Below, in pieces: positions 1 through 6,742 of a stretch of 9,357 nt of DNA. Source of the stretch: an uncultured Ruminococcus sp. GTDB taxonomy: Bacteria; Bacillota; Clostridia; Oscillospirales; Acutalibacteraceae. The translations under genes and the position numbers were made by a program. The stretch's first letter is position 1. Each line of letters opens with the position of its first letter. Below the pieces are notes generated by a model that ran no database searches, had not been told where the DNA came from, and saw only the letters and a list, made by a program, of their open reading frames with translations. Where the stretch lies: the NCBI GenBank assembly GCA_902767175.1, contig CACXGH010000039.1, forward strand, positions 1 through 9,357, in the 5' to 3' direction.

Positions 1-32
1 CGTCGGTGGGGGATTTTAACCCGCCACCGACG
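1..32. repeat. GC-rich hairpin at the left edge
   Basis: CGTCGGTGG at 1-9 pairs perfectly with CCACCGACG at 24-32. A G/G mismatch (10/23) and two more G-C pairs (11-12 with 21-22) extend the stem around the loop ATTTTAAC. No T-run follows on either strand, so it is not a typical intrinsic terminator. It sits 11 nt before the second stem of the same GC-rich block and contrasts with the AT-rich DNA that follows at 85-300. I read it as the outer part of a structured intergenic repeat that may continue beyond the window. Confidence 0.6.
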
Positions 33-43
33 GACGTATGGCA

Positions 44-84
44 CCCGCCGCCTTTAGAGGCGGGGGACATCGACGCTTGTTATA
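44..84 (+). repeat. Structured repeat, left copy (stem plus 23-bp core)
   Basis: A stem CCGCCT (48-53) / AGGCGG (58-63) closes the tetraloop TTAG. Its 3' arm runs into the core that begins with GGGGG at 62-66, continues as ACATCGACGC and ends GTTATA at 84. The 23-bp core 62-84 occurs again as an exact reverse complement at 9275-9297, and identity stops sharply at both core edges. The core end plus the next two bases (AT) creates TGTTATAAT at 78-86, a good extended -10 pointing right, though no -35 match is seen at the right distance. This looks like one copy of a dispersed intergenic repeat. It could act as an RNA structure, a terminator-like or mRNA-stabilising element, or a non-autonomous mobile repeat; the sequence does not decide between these. 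Confidence 0.7.
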
Positions 85-93
85 ATACAATAA

Positions 94-243
94 TGGCAGA
101 AATACAAGATGTTCTCAGAAGGAAATGGTTAGAGTATTTCTTATCTTGGCAGAGCATTTGAACGTAAGCTTGCACAGTTGGAAGAGATAAAACTATCATT
201 GGGAAAAAATTTAAAAAAATTCAAAAAATATAGTGACTTTTAA
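94..243 (+). pseudogene. Possible gene remnant with one in-frame TAG
   Basis: One frame reads from 94 to a TAA at 241-243 with a single internal TAG at 130-132. Before the TAG it gives WQKYKMFSEGNG. After it come 36 open codons containing SYLGRAFERKLAQLEE and ending in a lysine-rich tail with KKFKKYSDF. The composition is protein-like, with alternating charged and hydrophobic residues suggesting a helix. No normal start codon with a ribosome binding site serves the part after the TAG. I do not recognise a family. It may be the 3' end of a decayed gene cut off by the adjacent repeat. The alternative is chance openness of AT-rich DNA, because the lysine codons coincide with phased A-tracts. The stretch 85-340 holds no other gene that I can support. 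Confidence 0.3.
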
Positions 244-261
244 CTATTTTTATGTTATAAT
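204..261 (+). promoter_or_regulatory. Promoter of the phoH operon with upstream A-tracts
   Basis: A perfect extended -10, TGTTATAAT, lies at 253-261 (TATAAT at 256-261). A -35-like GTGACT lies at 233-238, matching TTGACA at four of six positions with a 17-nt spacer. Three A-tracts of 6, 7 and 6 bases (204-209, 213-219, 223-228) are centred about 9.5 bp apart directly upstream, as expected for curved DNA or an UP-like element. The predicted start near 268 would give a leader of about 70 nt before phoH. A weaker alternative is TTGCTA (291-296) with TGTTATTCT (311-319), which would start transcription very close to the phoH ribosome binding site. Confidence 0.6.
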
Positions 262-340
262 TAAAAAAATTATATCTCAATTACATATTTTTGCTAAATG
301 TGTTAATATGTGTTATTCTGGGAATGGTCAAGGTGGTTGA

Positions 341-1303
341 ATGCTCGAACAAATCCTTAATATTGACCGCATGGAGCAGGCTGTGGCTCTTTTCGGTACC
401 TTCGATGAAAACATCAGACTGATACAGAATGAGTATATGGTATCGGTCGTGTGCCGTGGATCTGAGCTTAAGGTCACAGGGGAGCCTGAAAACGTTTCAA
501 AGGCGGTAAAGGTCATAGAAAGTCTGCTGAGCCTGCTTAATAAGGGGGAAGCGCTGAGTGATCAGAATGTGAGATACTGTATGTCCCTTGTTAATGAAGG
601 AAACGAACACCGTATCGAACAGCTTGCAGGAGACTGTATCTGTATCACGTCAAAGGGCAGACCCGTAAAGCCTAAGACACTCGGACAGAAAAGCTACTGT
701 ACGGCGATAAAGAATAATACGGTAGTAGTCGGTGTAGGGCCTGCCGGAACAGGAAAGACATATCTAGCGGTCGCAATGGCTGTTGCGGCTTTCAGGGCAA
801 GGGAGATAAACCGTATCATACTTACCCGTCCTGCTGTCGAAGCAGGAGAAAAGCTCGGTTTTCTTCCGGGAGACCTGCAAAGCAAGGTCGATCCTTATCT
901 GAGACCGCTGTATGACGCTCTTTTTGATATGCTCGGAGCGGAGACTTATCAGAAATATGTCGAAAGGGGCAATATCGAGGTGGCTCCGCTTGCCTACATG
1001 AGAGGCAGAACGCTCGATGACAGCTTTATTATTCTTGATGAAGCACAGAATACCACGCCGGAGCAGATGAAGATGTTTCTGACAAGACTCGGCTTTAATT
1101 CCAAAATGGTAATTACAGGCGATATTACACAGATCGACCTGCCGGGAGGTGTGCGTTCGGGACTGAAGGACGCAGTGAGAGTACTTAAGGGTATCGAGGG
1201 AATAGAAACGGTATTCTTTACGGCAAAGGACGTTGTCAGAAACAGACTTGTGCAGGATATTATTAATGCATACGAAAATGCTGCCAACAAGAGACAGAAG
1301 TAA
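341..1303 (+). CDS. phoH: PhoH-family ATPase (PhoH-like protein)
   Basis: This is a cytoplasmic P-loop NTPase of the PhoH family (320 aa, normal length), often encoded beside ybeY and linked by context to RNA metabolism; its exact substrate is not settled. An N-terminal small domain (about residues 1-105) precedes the ATPase core. Visible motifs are Walker A GPAGTGKT (133-140), the family block LTRPAVEAGEKLGFLPGD (161-178), Walker B FIILDEAQN (229-237) and TGDITQIDLP (259-268). The C-terminal VVRNRLVQDIINAYE matches the usual VVRHPLVQ block, with N-R in place of H-P. The ATG at 341 follows an AGGTGG Shine-Dalgarno-like sequence (331-336). It is the first gene of a tight operon, and ybeY starts 24 nt after its stop. 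The family assignment is firm; the physiological role is inferred from context. Confidence 0.95.
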   Translation: MLEQILNIDRMEQAVALFGTFDENIRLIQNEYMVSVVCRGSELKVTGEPENVSKAVKVIESLLSLLNKGEALSDQNVRYCMSLVNEGNEHRIEQLAGDCICITSKGRPVKPKTLGQKSYCTAIKNNTVVVGVGPAGTGKTYLAVAMAVAAFRAREINRIILTRPAVEAGEKLGFLPGDLQSKVDPYLRPLYDALFDMLGAETYQKYVERGNIEVAPLAYMRGRTLDDSFIILDEAQNTTPEQMKMFLTRLGFNSKMVITGDITQIDLPGGVRSGLKDAVRVLKGIEGIETVFFTAKDVVRNRLVQDIINAYENAANKRQK

Positions 1304-1327
1304 TTTTGATGAAAGGTGAGTTTTGAA

Positions 1328-1834
1328 ATGGATAAGATAAAGGTTATTATAACAAATAAGCAGAAGGACATAAAGATACCGACAGGTCTGCGTATGCTCA
1401 TCAGACGCTGCTGCAATGCCGTCCTCAAAATGGAGGAGTTTCAAGGCTCGGTCGAGGTAAGTGTTACACTCGTTAATAATAAGCAGATAAAAGAGCTCAA
1501 TAATATATACAGAAATAAGGACAGAGTTACCGATGTATTGTCATTTCCTATGGGGGAAAACGGCAAGTATGATACCGATCCCACAACAGGTGCAAAGATA
1601 CTTGGCGACATCGTAATAAGCATGGAAACAGCTATCGAGCAGGCAGAACGTTTCGGTCACAGCCTGCAGAGAGAGGTAGGCTATCTCACTGCTCACTCAA
1701 TGCTGCACCTCTTAGGATATGACCATGAGGATAACGGACTGCAGAGAATCCGTATGCGTGAAAAGGAAGAAAAGGTAATGACACAGCTCGGACTGCCCAG
1801 CTCATCGAGCTATGTTATGAAGGACGAAAGCTGA
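1328..1834 (+). CDS. ybeY: Endoribonuclease YbeY (rRNA maturation factor)
   Basis: YbeY is a single-domain zinc-dependent endoribonuclease that acts in 16S rRNA 3'-end maturation and 70S quality control. The metal site is visible as HSMLHLLGYDH, with His123, His127 and His133 (counting from ATG 1328) as the HxxxHxxxxxH ligands. The conserved TDVLSFP block lies at 68-74 and LGDIVIS at 92-98. Length is 168 aa, in the family range. The frame stays open to a GTG at 1316, but the ribosome-binding sequence AAAGGTGA (1312-1319) overlaps that GTG and sits 8 nt before the ATG at 1328, so I chose the ATG. It follows phoH by 24 nt, and its TGA shares one base with the start of the lipid kinase gene (TGATG). 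The partnership with PhoH and Era fits ribosome assembly. Confidence 0.95.
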   Translation: MDKIKVIITNKQKDIKIPTGLRMLIRRCCNAVLKMEEFQGSVEVSVTLVNNKQIKELNNIYRNKDRVTDVLSFPMGENGKYDTDPTTGAKILGDIVISMETAIEQAERFGHSLQREVGYLTAHSMLHLLGYDHEDNGLQRIRMREKEEKVMTQLGLPSSSSYVMKDES

Positions 1835-2307
1835 TGTCCTTTCTTAAAGGTTTTAAATACGCATTCTGCGGAATTATACATTGTATAAAAAACGAGCGAA
1901 ATATGAGAGTCCATACAGTGGCAGCACTGTATGTCCTCCTTTTTGCGCGTTTTTTTGATTTTGGCAGGACGGAATATGTCCTTCTTCTGCTTACGATCGG
2001 CGGAGTACTTGCTGCCGAAGCCATTAATACCGCTGTTGAAACATTGTGCGATAAGGTATGCAGGGAAAAAGACGCTAAAATAAAAGCGGCAAAGGATGCC
2101 GCTGCAGGTGCGGTGCTTATACTTGCTTCTTTTGCTGCAGTTATCGGTGTTGTAATGTTTTCTCAGCCTGAGGGCTGGGTGAGAGCTTATGAATACTATA
2201 TAAGCCATATTCCCGGGCTTTGCATTATGGGGGCAGTTACCGTATTGTCTTTAGTATATATTATATTTCCGTTCGGGAAGAAAAAGGAAAGAGGTAAAAA
2301 TAAATGA
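1834..2307 (+). CDS. dgkA: Undecaprenol / diacylglycerol kinase family membrane protein
   Basis: This integral membrane lipid kinase belongs to the prokaryotic DgkA family. Gram-positive members (B. subtilis DgkA) phosphorylate undecaprenol to feed the cell-wall lipid carrier pool, so undecaprenol is the likelier substrate. The N-terminal ERNMRVH block (21-27), the catalytic EAINTAVE (62-69) and the following AAKDAAAGAVL (85-95) match the family. Hydrophobic segments lie near 28-41, 47-62 and 92-110. The protein is 157 aa against roughly 120-125 aa for typical members: the extra C-terminal part adds a fourth hydrophobic segment (about 127-146) and a basic tail KKKERGKNK. The start shares one base with the ybeY stop and the end overlaps the era start by 4 nt (ATGA), so translational coupling is likely. 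Confidence 0.9.
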   Translation: MSFLKGFKYAFCGIIHCIKNERNMRVHTVAALYVLLFARFFDFGRTEYVLLLLTIGGVLAAEAINTAVETLCDKVCREKDAKIKAAKDAAAGAVLILASFAAVIGVVMFSQPEGWVRAYEYYISHIPGLCIMGAVTVLSLVYIIFPFGKKKERGKNK

Positions 2308-3215
2308 ATGATAAAAAGACGGCATTTATTGCGATAGTAGGCAGACCGAATGTGGGAAAGTCATCAATTCTGAACAGACTTTTAGGTGAGAAGATAGCTA
2401 TTGTCTCATCTAAGCCGCAGACGACAAGAACAAGAATAATGGGTGTACTGACAGAAGGCAGCTGCCAGCTTGTGTTTATTGATACTCCCGGACTTCATAA
2501 GCCGAGGAATGACCTTGACCGATTTATGCTGCGTTCGATAAATGAATCTGTAGCGGGAGTGGATATGTGCGTTCTTGTTACTGAGGCTGACAGGGATATA
2601 TCCGAGGAGGAAAAGCAGCTTATTGAAAAATTCCGTTCTCTTGACCTGCCTGCCGTGCTTGCTATCAATAAAATAGATACCGTAGGTGATAAGACTGTTC
2701 TTGCAAAGCAGATATCGGAACTTTCTTCACTTTATGATTTCAGCGCAGTAGTTCCTTGCTCGGCACAGACAGGCTCCGGAATTGATATACTCAAAAAGGA
2801 AATGTCACAGCTTGCTCACGAGGGCGATTTTCTGTTTGATGAAGACACACTTACAGACCAGCCTGAGAGAGTATTGGCTGCCGAAATGATAAGAGAAAAG
2901 CTGCTGCGTCTGCTGGAGAGGGAGGTACCTCACGGCACGGCTGTTTTTGTGGAAAGAATGAAGGAGCGTACTGACAAGGAAATAATTGACATAGACGCCA
3001 CTATATTCTGCGAAAGAGCGAGCCATAAGGGAATAATAATCGGCAAGGGAGGAGCAATGCTCAAAAAGATAGGTACCTATGCAAGACAGGATATGGAAAG
3101 ATTTTTTGACTGTAAGGTAAATCTTAATATATGGGTGAAGGTCAAGGAGGATTGGCGCAACAGAGAAGCCATTCTTCGCAGTCTCGGATATGACCAGAGT
3201 AATTTTGATGAGTAA
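2304..3215 (+). CDS. era: GTPase Era
   Basis: Era is an essential GTPase that binds the 3' end of 16S rRNA and helps small-subunit assembly. All expected motifs are present: G1 GRPNVGKS (13-20), G2 TTRTR (40-44), G3 DTPG (60-63), G4 NKID (122-125) and G5 SAQ (153-155). A C-terminal KH domain carries the GKGG loop in IIIGKGGAMLKKIG (244-257), followed by VNLNIWVKVKEDWR. Length (303 aa) is standard. GAGGT at 2291-2295 precedes the ATG by 8 nt, and the ATG overlaps the dgkA stop by 4 nt. In B. subtilis cdd lies between dgkA and era; it is absent here. The 109-nt gap downstream has no convincing terminator. Confidence 0.97.
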   Translation: MNDKKTAFIAIVGRPNVGKSSILNRLLGEKIAIVSSKPQTTRTRIMGVLTEGSCQLVFIDTPGLHKPRNDLDRFMLRSINESVAGVDMCVLVTEADRDISEEEKQLIEKFRSLDLPAVLAINKIDTVGDKTVLAKQISELSSLYDFSAVVPCSAQTGSGIDILKKEMSQLAHEGDFLFDEDTLTDQPERVLAAEMIREKLLRLLEREVPHGTAVFVERMKERTDKEIIDIDATIFCERASHKGIIIGKGGAMLKKIGTYARQDMERFFDCKVNLNIWVKVKEDWRNREAILRSLGYDQSNFDE

Positions 3216-3242
3216 AGATAGACAAAATCAATTATTCTTATG

Positions 3243-3255
3243 ACAGAATTTCTGT
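3243..3255. promoter_or_regulatory. Short palindrome in the era-yqzL gap, near a -10-like box
   Basis: ACAGAA and TTCTGT are perfect mirror arms around a single T at 3243-3255. The one-base centre is too tight for an RNA hairpin of full length, so a dimeric protein site is the more natural reading. A TATAAT lies 21 nt downstream at 3277-3282, without a good -35 at the usual spacing. The pair could mark an internal promoter for yqzL-recO. I do not recognise the palindrome as a known operator. Confidence 0.25.
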
Positions 3256-3324
3256 AATAATTCAACGTTGAGCGGATATAATAATACCATACATTAATTC
3301 GGAAAATATGGAGGTAATATATGT

Positions 3325-3501
3325 ATGGATGAAAACACCGCTTGGCAGAATTTTGTAGAGACGGGAAGTGTGAGTGATTATCTTGCCTACTGTAAGATAA
3401 AGCTCGGCTATCCTTCCCGTGAAGAACATGATTCATCGGAGGAATTCTATGAAGACGGATATGGAAGCTCTGATACTGACAGACCAGACCGTTGGAGATA
3501 G
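3325..3501 (+). CDS. yqzL: YqzL-like small protein
   Basis: This 58-residue ORF opens with MDENTAWQNFVETGSVSDYL. It resembles the N-terminal half of B. subtilis YqzL, a short protein of unknown function with a W-x-x-F-x-x-T-G-x-(V/I)-x-x-Y-L pattern, and it sits in the same place between era and recO. The rest is strongly acidic (EEHDSSEEFYEDGYGSSDTD) and ends RPDRWR. GGAGGT at 3310-3315 lies 9 nt before the ATG. An out-of-frame ATG at 3321 gives only three codons. The last 53 nt overlap the recO start in another frame, so the recO ribosome binding site lies inside this gene. No function can be assigned. The pattern and position make a real gene likely. Confidence 0.75.
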   Translation: MDENTAWQNFVETGSVSDYLAYCKIKLGYPSREEHDSSEEFYEDGYGSSDTDRPDRWR

Positions 3502-4198
3502 TGACAGGCTCGTTACTGTTCTTACAAGAAATAAAGGCATTATGCGCTGCTTTGCAAGAGGGGCAAAGAATATGAAAAGCGTCAACTTTGCCCCGACGCA
3601 GCCGCTCAGCTATTCGCATCTGAGCATCTATGCCGGAAGATCCAGCTACATAATAGATGAAGCACGGCTTATTACGTCCTTCTATAATGTACAGCTTGAC
3701 CTTGAGAGGCTTGCACTGTCACAGTATATGAGTGAGCTTATAATAAAGACTGTGCCGGAGAATGTGTACTCTTCAGATGTGCTCGACATGATGCTGAACT
3801 GTCTCCATGTTCTTGTAAATACCGACCGCTCACCGACATTGATAAAGTCGGTTTTTGAAATAAGACTTGCTGTTCTTACAGGCAGTATGCCGGATATTAT
3901 ATACTGTTCGGGCTGCGGCAAATATGAGTCGGATACGATGTTCTTCGACTATATAAATAATAAGCTTATCTGCTCCGACTGCTTTAAAGGCGAGGGGAGT
4001 CCTGCCGTATTGTCAAGAGGAGCTATGGCTGCGCTGAGATATGTGGTTCTTGCAGAGCCTAAGAAAATATTTTCATTCAATATATCGGACACATCGCTGA
4101 ATCAGCTTGCTGACTGCACGGAAAAATATATGCTCAGCATTTCGGACACAAAATTCCATACACTTGATTATTATAAACAGATAAAAGCATTTTTATGA
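3449..4198 (+). CDS. recO: DNA repair protein RecO
   Basis: RecO works with RecF/RecR in loading RecA onto SSB-coated single-stranded DNA and anneals complementary strands. The N-terminal OB-fold region shows the typical EALIL...VGDSDRLVTVLTR (6-27) and RCFARGAKN (33-41). A helical middle follows, and a zinc site is formed by Cys153, Cys156, Cys175 and Cys178 in YCSGCGKYE and LICSDC. Length is 249 aa, normal for the family. The frame stays open to an ATG at 3419, but GGAGG at 3438-3442 lies 6 nt before the ATG at 3449 and family members begin with this short lead into EALIL, so 3449 is preferred. Its first 53 nt overlap the yqzL-like gene. mutS2 begins 63 nt downstream. Confidence 0.95.
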   Translation: MKTDMEALILTDQTVGDSDRLVTVLTRNKGIMRCFARGAKNMKSVNFAPTQPLSYSHLSIYAGRSSYIIDEARLITSFYNVQLDLERLALSQYMSELIIKTVPENVYSSDVLDMMLNCLHVLVNTDRSPTLIKSVFEIRLAVLTGSMPDIIYCSGCGKYESDTMFFDYINNKLICSDCFKGEGSPAVLSRGAMAALRYVVLAEPKKIFSFNISDTSLNQLADCTEKYMLSISDTKFHTLDYYKQIKAFL

Positions 4199-4261
4199 TG
4201 CTTCTGAGAGCTGTAAAAAACAGATATACTCATGAAATTTCACAAATAAAGGAAAAACATT

Positions 4262-6610
4262 ATGAACAGAGACCATAAAGCCTTAGAGCTTGATAAAATA
4301 CTTGAAAAACTTGCTGAGCAGACCTCGTTTGAGGACGCTGCCCGGCTTGCGCTTGCCATTGAGCCATCTACAGGATTGTTTGAGGTGCAGGAGCTGCTGA
4401 GAGAAACCTACGATGCACATTCTCTTTCGGCACGCTTTGGCGCACCTGCGTTCGGAAACATACATAATATAGTAAATGCGCTTCGCAGGGCGCAGGCAGG
4501 AGCGGTTCTTACTGCCCTTGAACTTCTCAGAGCTGCCGCACTGCTGCGTGTTATACGCACCGTTTCCGAGTGGAGGGACAGGTCAGCATCTATAGAGACC
4601 TGTCTCGATATGCGTTTCAATGCACTTGCGCCCAATAAATATCTTGAAACAAAGATAACGTCCGCTATTCTTTCAGAGGAGGAAATTGCTGATAATGCTT
4701 CACCTGAGCTTGCGGCAATAAGAAAGAAAATAACTGCCGCTGCCGCTAAAATAAGAGAAAGACTCGATAAAATGATACATTCCTCATCTATGCAGAAGTA
4801 TCTGCAGGACAGTATCGTTACAATACGCAGCGGAAGATTTGTTATTCCCGTAAAAGCGGAATTCCGTTCCTCGGTTCCGGGACTTGTACATGATACCTCA
4901 TCAAGCGGTGCTACTGTGTTTATAGAGCCTATGAGCGTTGTTGAGGCAAATAATGATATAAGACTTCTCCGTTCAAGAGAGCAGACGGAAATAGACAGAA
5001 TACTTTCAGAGCTTTCTGCCGAGCTTGGAGCTTATGCCGACAGCATTTCGGACAGCTACCGCATACTTACGGAGCTTAATGTTATTTTTGCAAAGGCAGA
5101 GCTTGCATATAAGATGAAAGCCACTCTTCCCAAAATGAATGACAAGGGCAGAATTGTACTTAAAAATGCAAGACATCCGCTTATTCCTGCGGACAAAGTG
5201 GTTCCGACCAATATAGAGCTTGGGGTAAGCTTTGATACACTTGTCGTTACAGGCCCTAATACCGGAGGAAAAACCGTATCGCTCAAGACAATGGGACTTT
5301 TATCTCTTATGGCAATGTGCGGACTTATGATACCTGCGTCAGATAACAGCGAGCTTTCTGTATTTGACAATATACTTGCCGATATAGGAGATGAGCAGAG
5401 TATAGAACAGTCATTATCGACTTTCTCTGCACATATTACTAATATCAGACGAATTCTTGATGCGGCCGATGATAAAAGCCTTGTTCTGATAGATGAGCTT
5501 GGAGCAGGCACGGACCCCGTTGAGGGTGCAGCGCTTGCGACTGCTATTCTTGAGAGATTAAGAGAGCAGGGCGCAAAGATAGCGTCAACAACACATTATG
5601 CCGAGCTGAAAAGCTATGCGCTTGATACATCAGGTGTTGAAAATGCCTGCTGTGAGTTTGATGTCGCAACTCTCAGACCGACATATAAGCTGCTGATAGG
5701 TATGCCCGGACGCTCAAATGCGTTTGCTATTTCAGAGCGTCTCGGAATTAAACAGGAGGTAGTCGACAGGGCACGGGCTCTTGTTTCAATGGAAAATTCA
5801 AAGTTTGAATCAGTTGTACAGAAGCTTGAGGAGAGCAGGAACGAGCTTGATACAAAACTTGCAGAGACCGAACAGTTAAGACAGCAGGCTCTTGAGGAGC
5901 TTGAGAAAGTAAAGCAGCAGGCTGAGGAAAGCCGCAGAAGAAACGAAAAAGAGCTTGAAAATGCAAAGCAGCAGGCGGAAGCAATAATAACAAAGGCAAG
6001 AGCACAGGTTTACGGTGTGCTTGATGAGCTTGAAGCAGTACGGAAGAAAAAGGAAATATCACCCGAGGAAAAGGCTAAACTCAGAGCTGATATCCGCAGC
6101 ATGGAAGACGCTGCCGATCCCGTAAAAACAAAGGAAAAAGAAGAGTACAAGCTGCCGAGACCGCTTAAAGCAGGAGATCTTGTGCTTATCTTCGATATAG
6201 ATAAAAAGGCTACTGTTCTTGAAGCAGGTAAGGACAGCGTTCTTGTACAGGCGGGAATAATAAAGACCCGTGTTGCGCTTGATAATCTCCGTCTGCTCAA
6301 ACAGGAGAGTATTACAATTCCCAAGAGGAGCGTTACAAGAACAGTAAGGACCGACATGAGCAGAACCGCATCAACGGAGGTGGACGTAAGGGGCGAGGCA
6401 GCAGTTGATGCGATACTTGACGTTGACAAGGCTATTGACTCTGCGGTAATGCAGGGACTTCATCAGATAACGATAATTCACGGAAAAGGTACGGGGGTGC
6501 TGCGAAAAGAGATACAAAAGCATCTCAGAACTCACCCGTCTGTGCGTACCTTCCGTCTTGGTACATTCGGAGAAGGCGACTCCGGAGTCACCGTAGCCGA
6601 ACTCAAATAG
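4262..6610 (+). CDS. mutS2: MutS2 ATPase with C-terminal Smr domain
   Basis: MutS2 is a MutS-related ATPase without the mismatch-recognition domain. Members have been linked to suppressing recombination and, in B. subtilis, to splitting collided ribosomes. The order is: N-terminal core and clamp-like helices (1-320); ABC-type ATPase with Walker A GPNTGGKT (331-338), signature region DEQSIEQSLSTFSAH (377-391) and Walker B VLIDELGAGTDP (408-419); His445 in the STTHYAELKSY block; a long charged coiled coil (about 515-605); a KOW-like small barrel (about 631-680); and an Smr domain (705-782) with VDVRG (707-711) and HGKGTG (740-745). The usual LDLR of the Smr nuclease motif reads VDVR here, a conservative change. 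Length of 782 aa is typical. A weak AAAGGA precedes the ATG. It runs in the same direction as recO and may share its transcript. Confidence 0.96.
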   Translation: MNRDHKALELDKILEKLAEQTSFEDAARLALAIEPSTGLFEVQELLRETYDAHSLSARFGAPAFGNIHNIVNALRRAQAGAVLTALELLRAAALLRVIRTVSEWRDRSASIETCLDMRFNALAPNKYLETKITSAILSEEEIADNASPELAAIRKKITAAAAKIRERLDKMIHSSSMQKYLQDSIVTIRSGRFVIPVKAEFRSSVPGLVHDTSSSGATVFIEPMSVVEANNDIRLLRSREQTEIDRILSELSAELGAYADSISDSYRILTELNVIFAKAELAYKMKATLPKMNDKGRIVLKNARHPLIPADKVVPTNIELGVSFDTLVVTGPNTGGKTVSLKTMGLLSLMAMCGLMIPASDNSELSVFDNILADIGDEQSIEQSLSTFSAHITNIRRILDAADDKSLVLIDELGAGTDPVEGAALATAILERLREQGAKIASTTHYAELKSYALDTSGVENACCEFDVATLRPTYKLLIGMPGRSNAFAISERLGIKQEVVDRARALVSMENSKFESVVQKLEESRNELDTKLAETEQLRQQALEELEKVKQQAEESRRRNEKELENAKQQAEAIITKARAQVYGVLDELEAVRKKKEISPEEKAKLRADIRSMEDAADPVKTKEKEEYKLPRPLKAGDLVLIFDIDKKATVLEAGKDSVLVQAGIIKTRVALDNLRLLKQESITIPKRSVTRTVRTDMSRTASTEVDVRGEAAVDAILDVDKAIDSAVMQGLHQITIIHGKGTGVLRKEIQKHLRTHPSVRTFRLGTFGEGDSGVTVAELK

Positions 6611-6621
6611 GCGGTGTGCCG

Positions 6622-6726
6622 ATGTTCCAGATTACGCTTACGTTTCCATACTCTCACTCTGTCATTGACAGGCGATACTTCGACCCGTTTGTTCCGGAAC
6701 AAACGGATTATTACAAGGAATGCTGA
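6622..6726 (+). CDS. Possible 34-residue small protein, unrecognised
   Basis: The ORF encodes 34 residues beginning MFQITLTFPYSHSVIDRR and ending TDYYKEC. AGGCGGTG (6609-6616), seven of eight bases of the ideal AGGAGGTG, lies 5 nt before the ATG and overlaps the mutS2 stop, which would suit coupled translation. The ORF fills the 132-nt gap between mutS2 and the next gene, ending 16 nt before that start. It is aromatic-rich, has no membrane segment and matches no family I know. It could be a real orphan small protein or chance; ribosome binding site and tight fit are the only support. Confidence 0.35.
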   Translation: MFQITLTFPYSHSVIDRRYFDPFVPEQTDYYKEC

Positions 6727-6742
6727 TTAAGGAGGCTGGCAG

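Noticed and set aside
1316..1327. GTG start at 1316 for ybeY
   Set aside because: The GTG is embedded in the ribosome-binding sequence AAAGGTGA that is well placed for the ATG at 1328.
764..1444. Long minus-strand frame opposite phoH/ybeY
   Set aside because: It is the antisense shadow of two clear genes, with no ribosome binding site and no recognisable domain.
3419..3448. Upstream ATG at 3419 as the recO start
   Set aside because: There is no ribosome binding site before it, whereas GGAGG is correctly spaced before 3449 and the family N-terminus matches that start.
4198..4278. 26-codon ORF beginning on the recO stop (TGATG) and running into mutS2
   Set aside because: The junction looks like coupling, but the ORF is very short, overlaps the mutS2 start and resembles nothing known; chance is more likely.
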